Of a stretch of DNA of 30,042 nucleotides, positions 29,528-30,042 are shown in pieces. The DNA comes from RGIG3009 sp964490085. Lineage in GTDB: Bacteria; Bacillota; Clostridia; Oscillospirales; Acutalibacteraceae. Below the pieces are notes generated by a model, which saw only the letters and a program-made list of their open reading frames with translations, had not been told where the DNA came from and did not search any database. The stretch lies in assembly GCA_964490085.1 (NCBI GenBank), contig CAZBAO010000007.1:1-30042 (forward strand). The letters run 5' to 3'. Position 1 is the stretch's first letter, and each line of letters starts with the position of its first letter. Both the position numbers and the translations under genes were made by a program.

Positions 29528-30042
29528 TCAAATTTTGCTGATAGCCTTAAACTTACAGTTGCCGAGGCAGACACCGCACTTGACACACTTTTCGGTGTCG
29601 ATGGTGTAGGACGGCAGCTTGTGACCGGGTGCGACATAATCCGTCTTGGAGATGGCGCTGACCGGGCAGTTGCGGGCGCACAGGCCGCAGCCGATACACT
29701 TATCCTGGTCAATGACGAAGGACAGCAGATCTTTGCAGACACCGGCGGGGCACTTCTTGTCCACAACGTGAGCAATGTATTCGTCACGGAAGAAGCGGAG
29801 CGTGGACAGAACCGGGTTGGGAGCGGTCTGACCTAAGCCGCACAACGAGTTTTCTTTGATGTAGTAGCAAAGTGCTTCCAGATCGTCAATATCTTCAAGC
29901 GTGCCCTTGCCGCTGGTGATCTTTTCCAGCTTCTCAAGCAGACGCTTCGTACCGACGCGGCAGGGGGTACACTTACCGCAGGACTCGTCAACGGTGAATT
30001 CCAGGAAGAATTTCGCCATATCCACCATACAGGTGTCCTCGT
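29528..30042 (-). CDS. NuoF/HndC-like hydrogenase subunit, C-terminal part (runs off the window)
   Basis: Only the last ~171 residues are present; the frame is open to the window edge and reads EDTCMVDMAKFFLEFTVDES, so the Met at 30028 is internal. The segment ESCGKCTPCRVGTKRLLE with SLCGLGQTAPNPVLST is the NuoF [4Fe-4S] domain. Two ferredoxin clusters close the protein: CIGCGLCARNCP and CVKCGVCLGNCK. This extended C-terminus is typical of the NAD(P)H-linked subunit (HydB/HndC) of electron-bifurcating hydrogenases, not of NuoF from complex I. It accepts or donates electrons at FMN and NAD(P) in the missing N-terminal part. It directly precedes hydA in the operon. Confidence 0.93.
   Translation of the reverse strand, partial: EDTCMVDMAKFFLEFTVDESCGKCTPCRVGTKRLLEKLEKITSGKGTLEDIDDLEALCYYIKENSLCGLGQTAPNPVLSTLRFFRDEYIAHVVDKKCPAGVCKDLLSFVIDQDKCIGCGLCARNCPVSAISKTDYVAPGHKLPSYTIDTEKCVKCGVCLGNCKFKAISKI

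Noticed and set aside
28376..29836. 486-codon plus-strand frame opposite hydA and the NuoF-like gene
   Set aside because: It is antisense to well-recognised cysteine motifs, has no ribosome site, and its length follows from the codon bias of the real genes.
1..30042. tRNA, rRNA, integrase or transposase genes
   Set aside because: None recognised by eye on either strand. A small RNA or degraded transposon could still be missed without a model search.

Overview
The window looks like chromosomal DNA from an anaerobic, gut-type Clostridia (Firmicutes). I infer the Oscillospiraceae/Ruminococcaceae neighbourhood from protein style, not from a marker gene. Supporting signs are the Firmicutes pairs rny-ymdB and tepA-ftsK/spoIIIE, a LytTR/DUF3021 pair, a sodium-pump decarboxylase beta/gamma pair, archaeal-type ApgM, an NAD(P)-linked [FeFe] hydrogenase, strong AGGAGG ribosome sites and many sigma-A promoters with 17-base spacers. 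One run of 100 N shows it is a draft scaffold, probably metagenomic.

Layout. 1-381: gene-free leader with small palindromic repeats, then a promoter and palindrome for an XRE regulator (382-1515). 1516-3656: an ECF-type sigma factor and a membrane-anchored putative anti-sigma factor, overlapping by ATGA and flanked by two copies of a small hairpin repeat. 3657-5390, minus strand: an XRE protein with two membrane helices and a zinc ribbon, preceded by a 13-bp palindrome over its promoter, then a LytTR-DUF3021 operon. 5391-7991, minus: a DUF3798 lipoprotein and the dipeptidase PepD. 8128-10718, plus: RNase Y and the phosphodiesterase YmdB. 10722-16024, plus: a probable six-gene operon tepA, ftsK/spoIIIE, MBL-fold protein, DUF3006, a 54-residue membrane peptide and tcdA, ended by a shared terminator. 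16029-17329, minus: a cysteine-rich clostridial protein and an XRE regulator, the latter divergent from a DUF6514-like gene. 17755-22062, minus: PcrA helicase, OadB and OadG. 22245-23450, plus: ApgM.

23500-27558 is a decayed mobile-element remnant between two intact terminators. It holds a short orphan coding fragment, a small phage-like minus-strand gene, a ribbon-helix-helix (RHH) regulator with a clean divergent control region (three copies of a GTTGCGTAA motif), tiny ORFs, two abrupt strand-switch junctions, and a long phage/ICE polyvalent-protein gene with a zincin motif. That long gene is truncated and carries a -1 frameshift.

27559-30042, minus: the end of an [FeFe] hydrogenase operon, with HydA/HndD complete across the N gap and the C-terminal part of a NuoF/HndC-like subunit running off the window. 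The N run is flanked by an exact 55-base duplication. Removing 100 N plus one 55-base copy gives a continuous 581-residue HydA, so the gap looks like an unmerged contig overlap.

I see no rRNA, tRNA, CRISPR array, transposase or integrase. The best candidates for new biology are the RHH three-operator control region, the palindromes beside the XRE regulators, the HTH-membrane-zinc-ribbon protein, the cysteine-rich protein and the small membrane peptide of the tepA-tcdA operon. None of these amounts to a proven new system.
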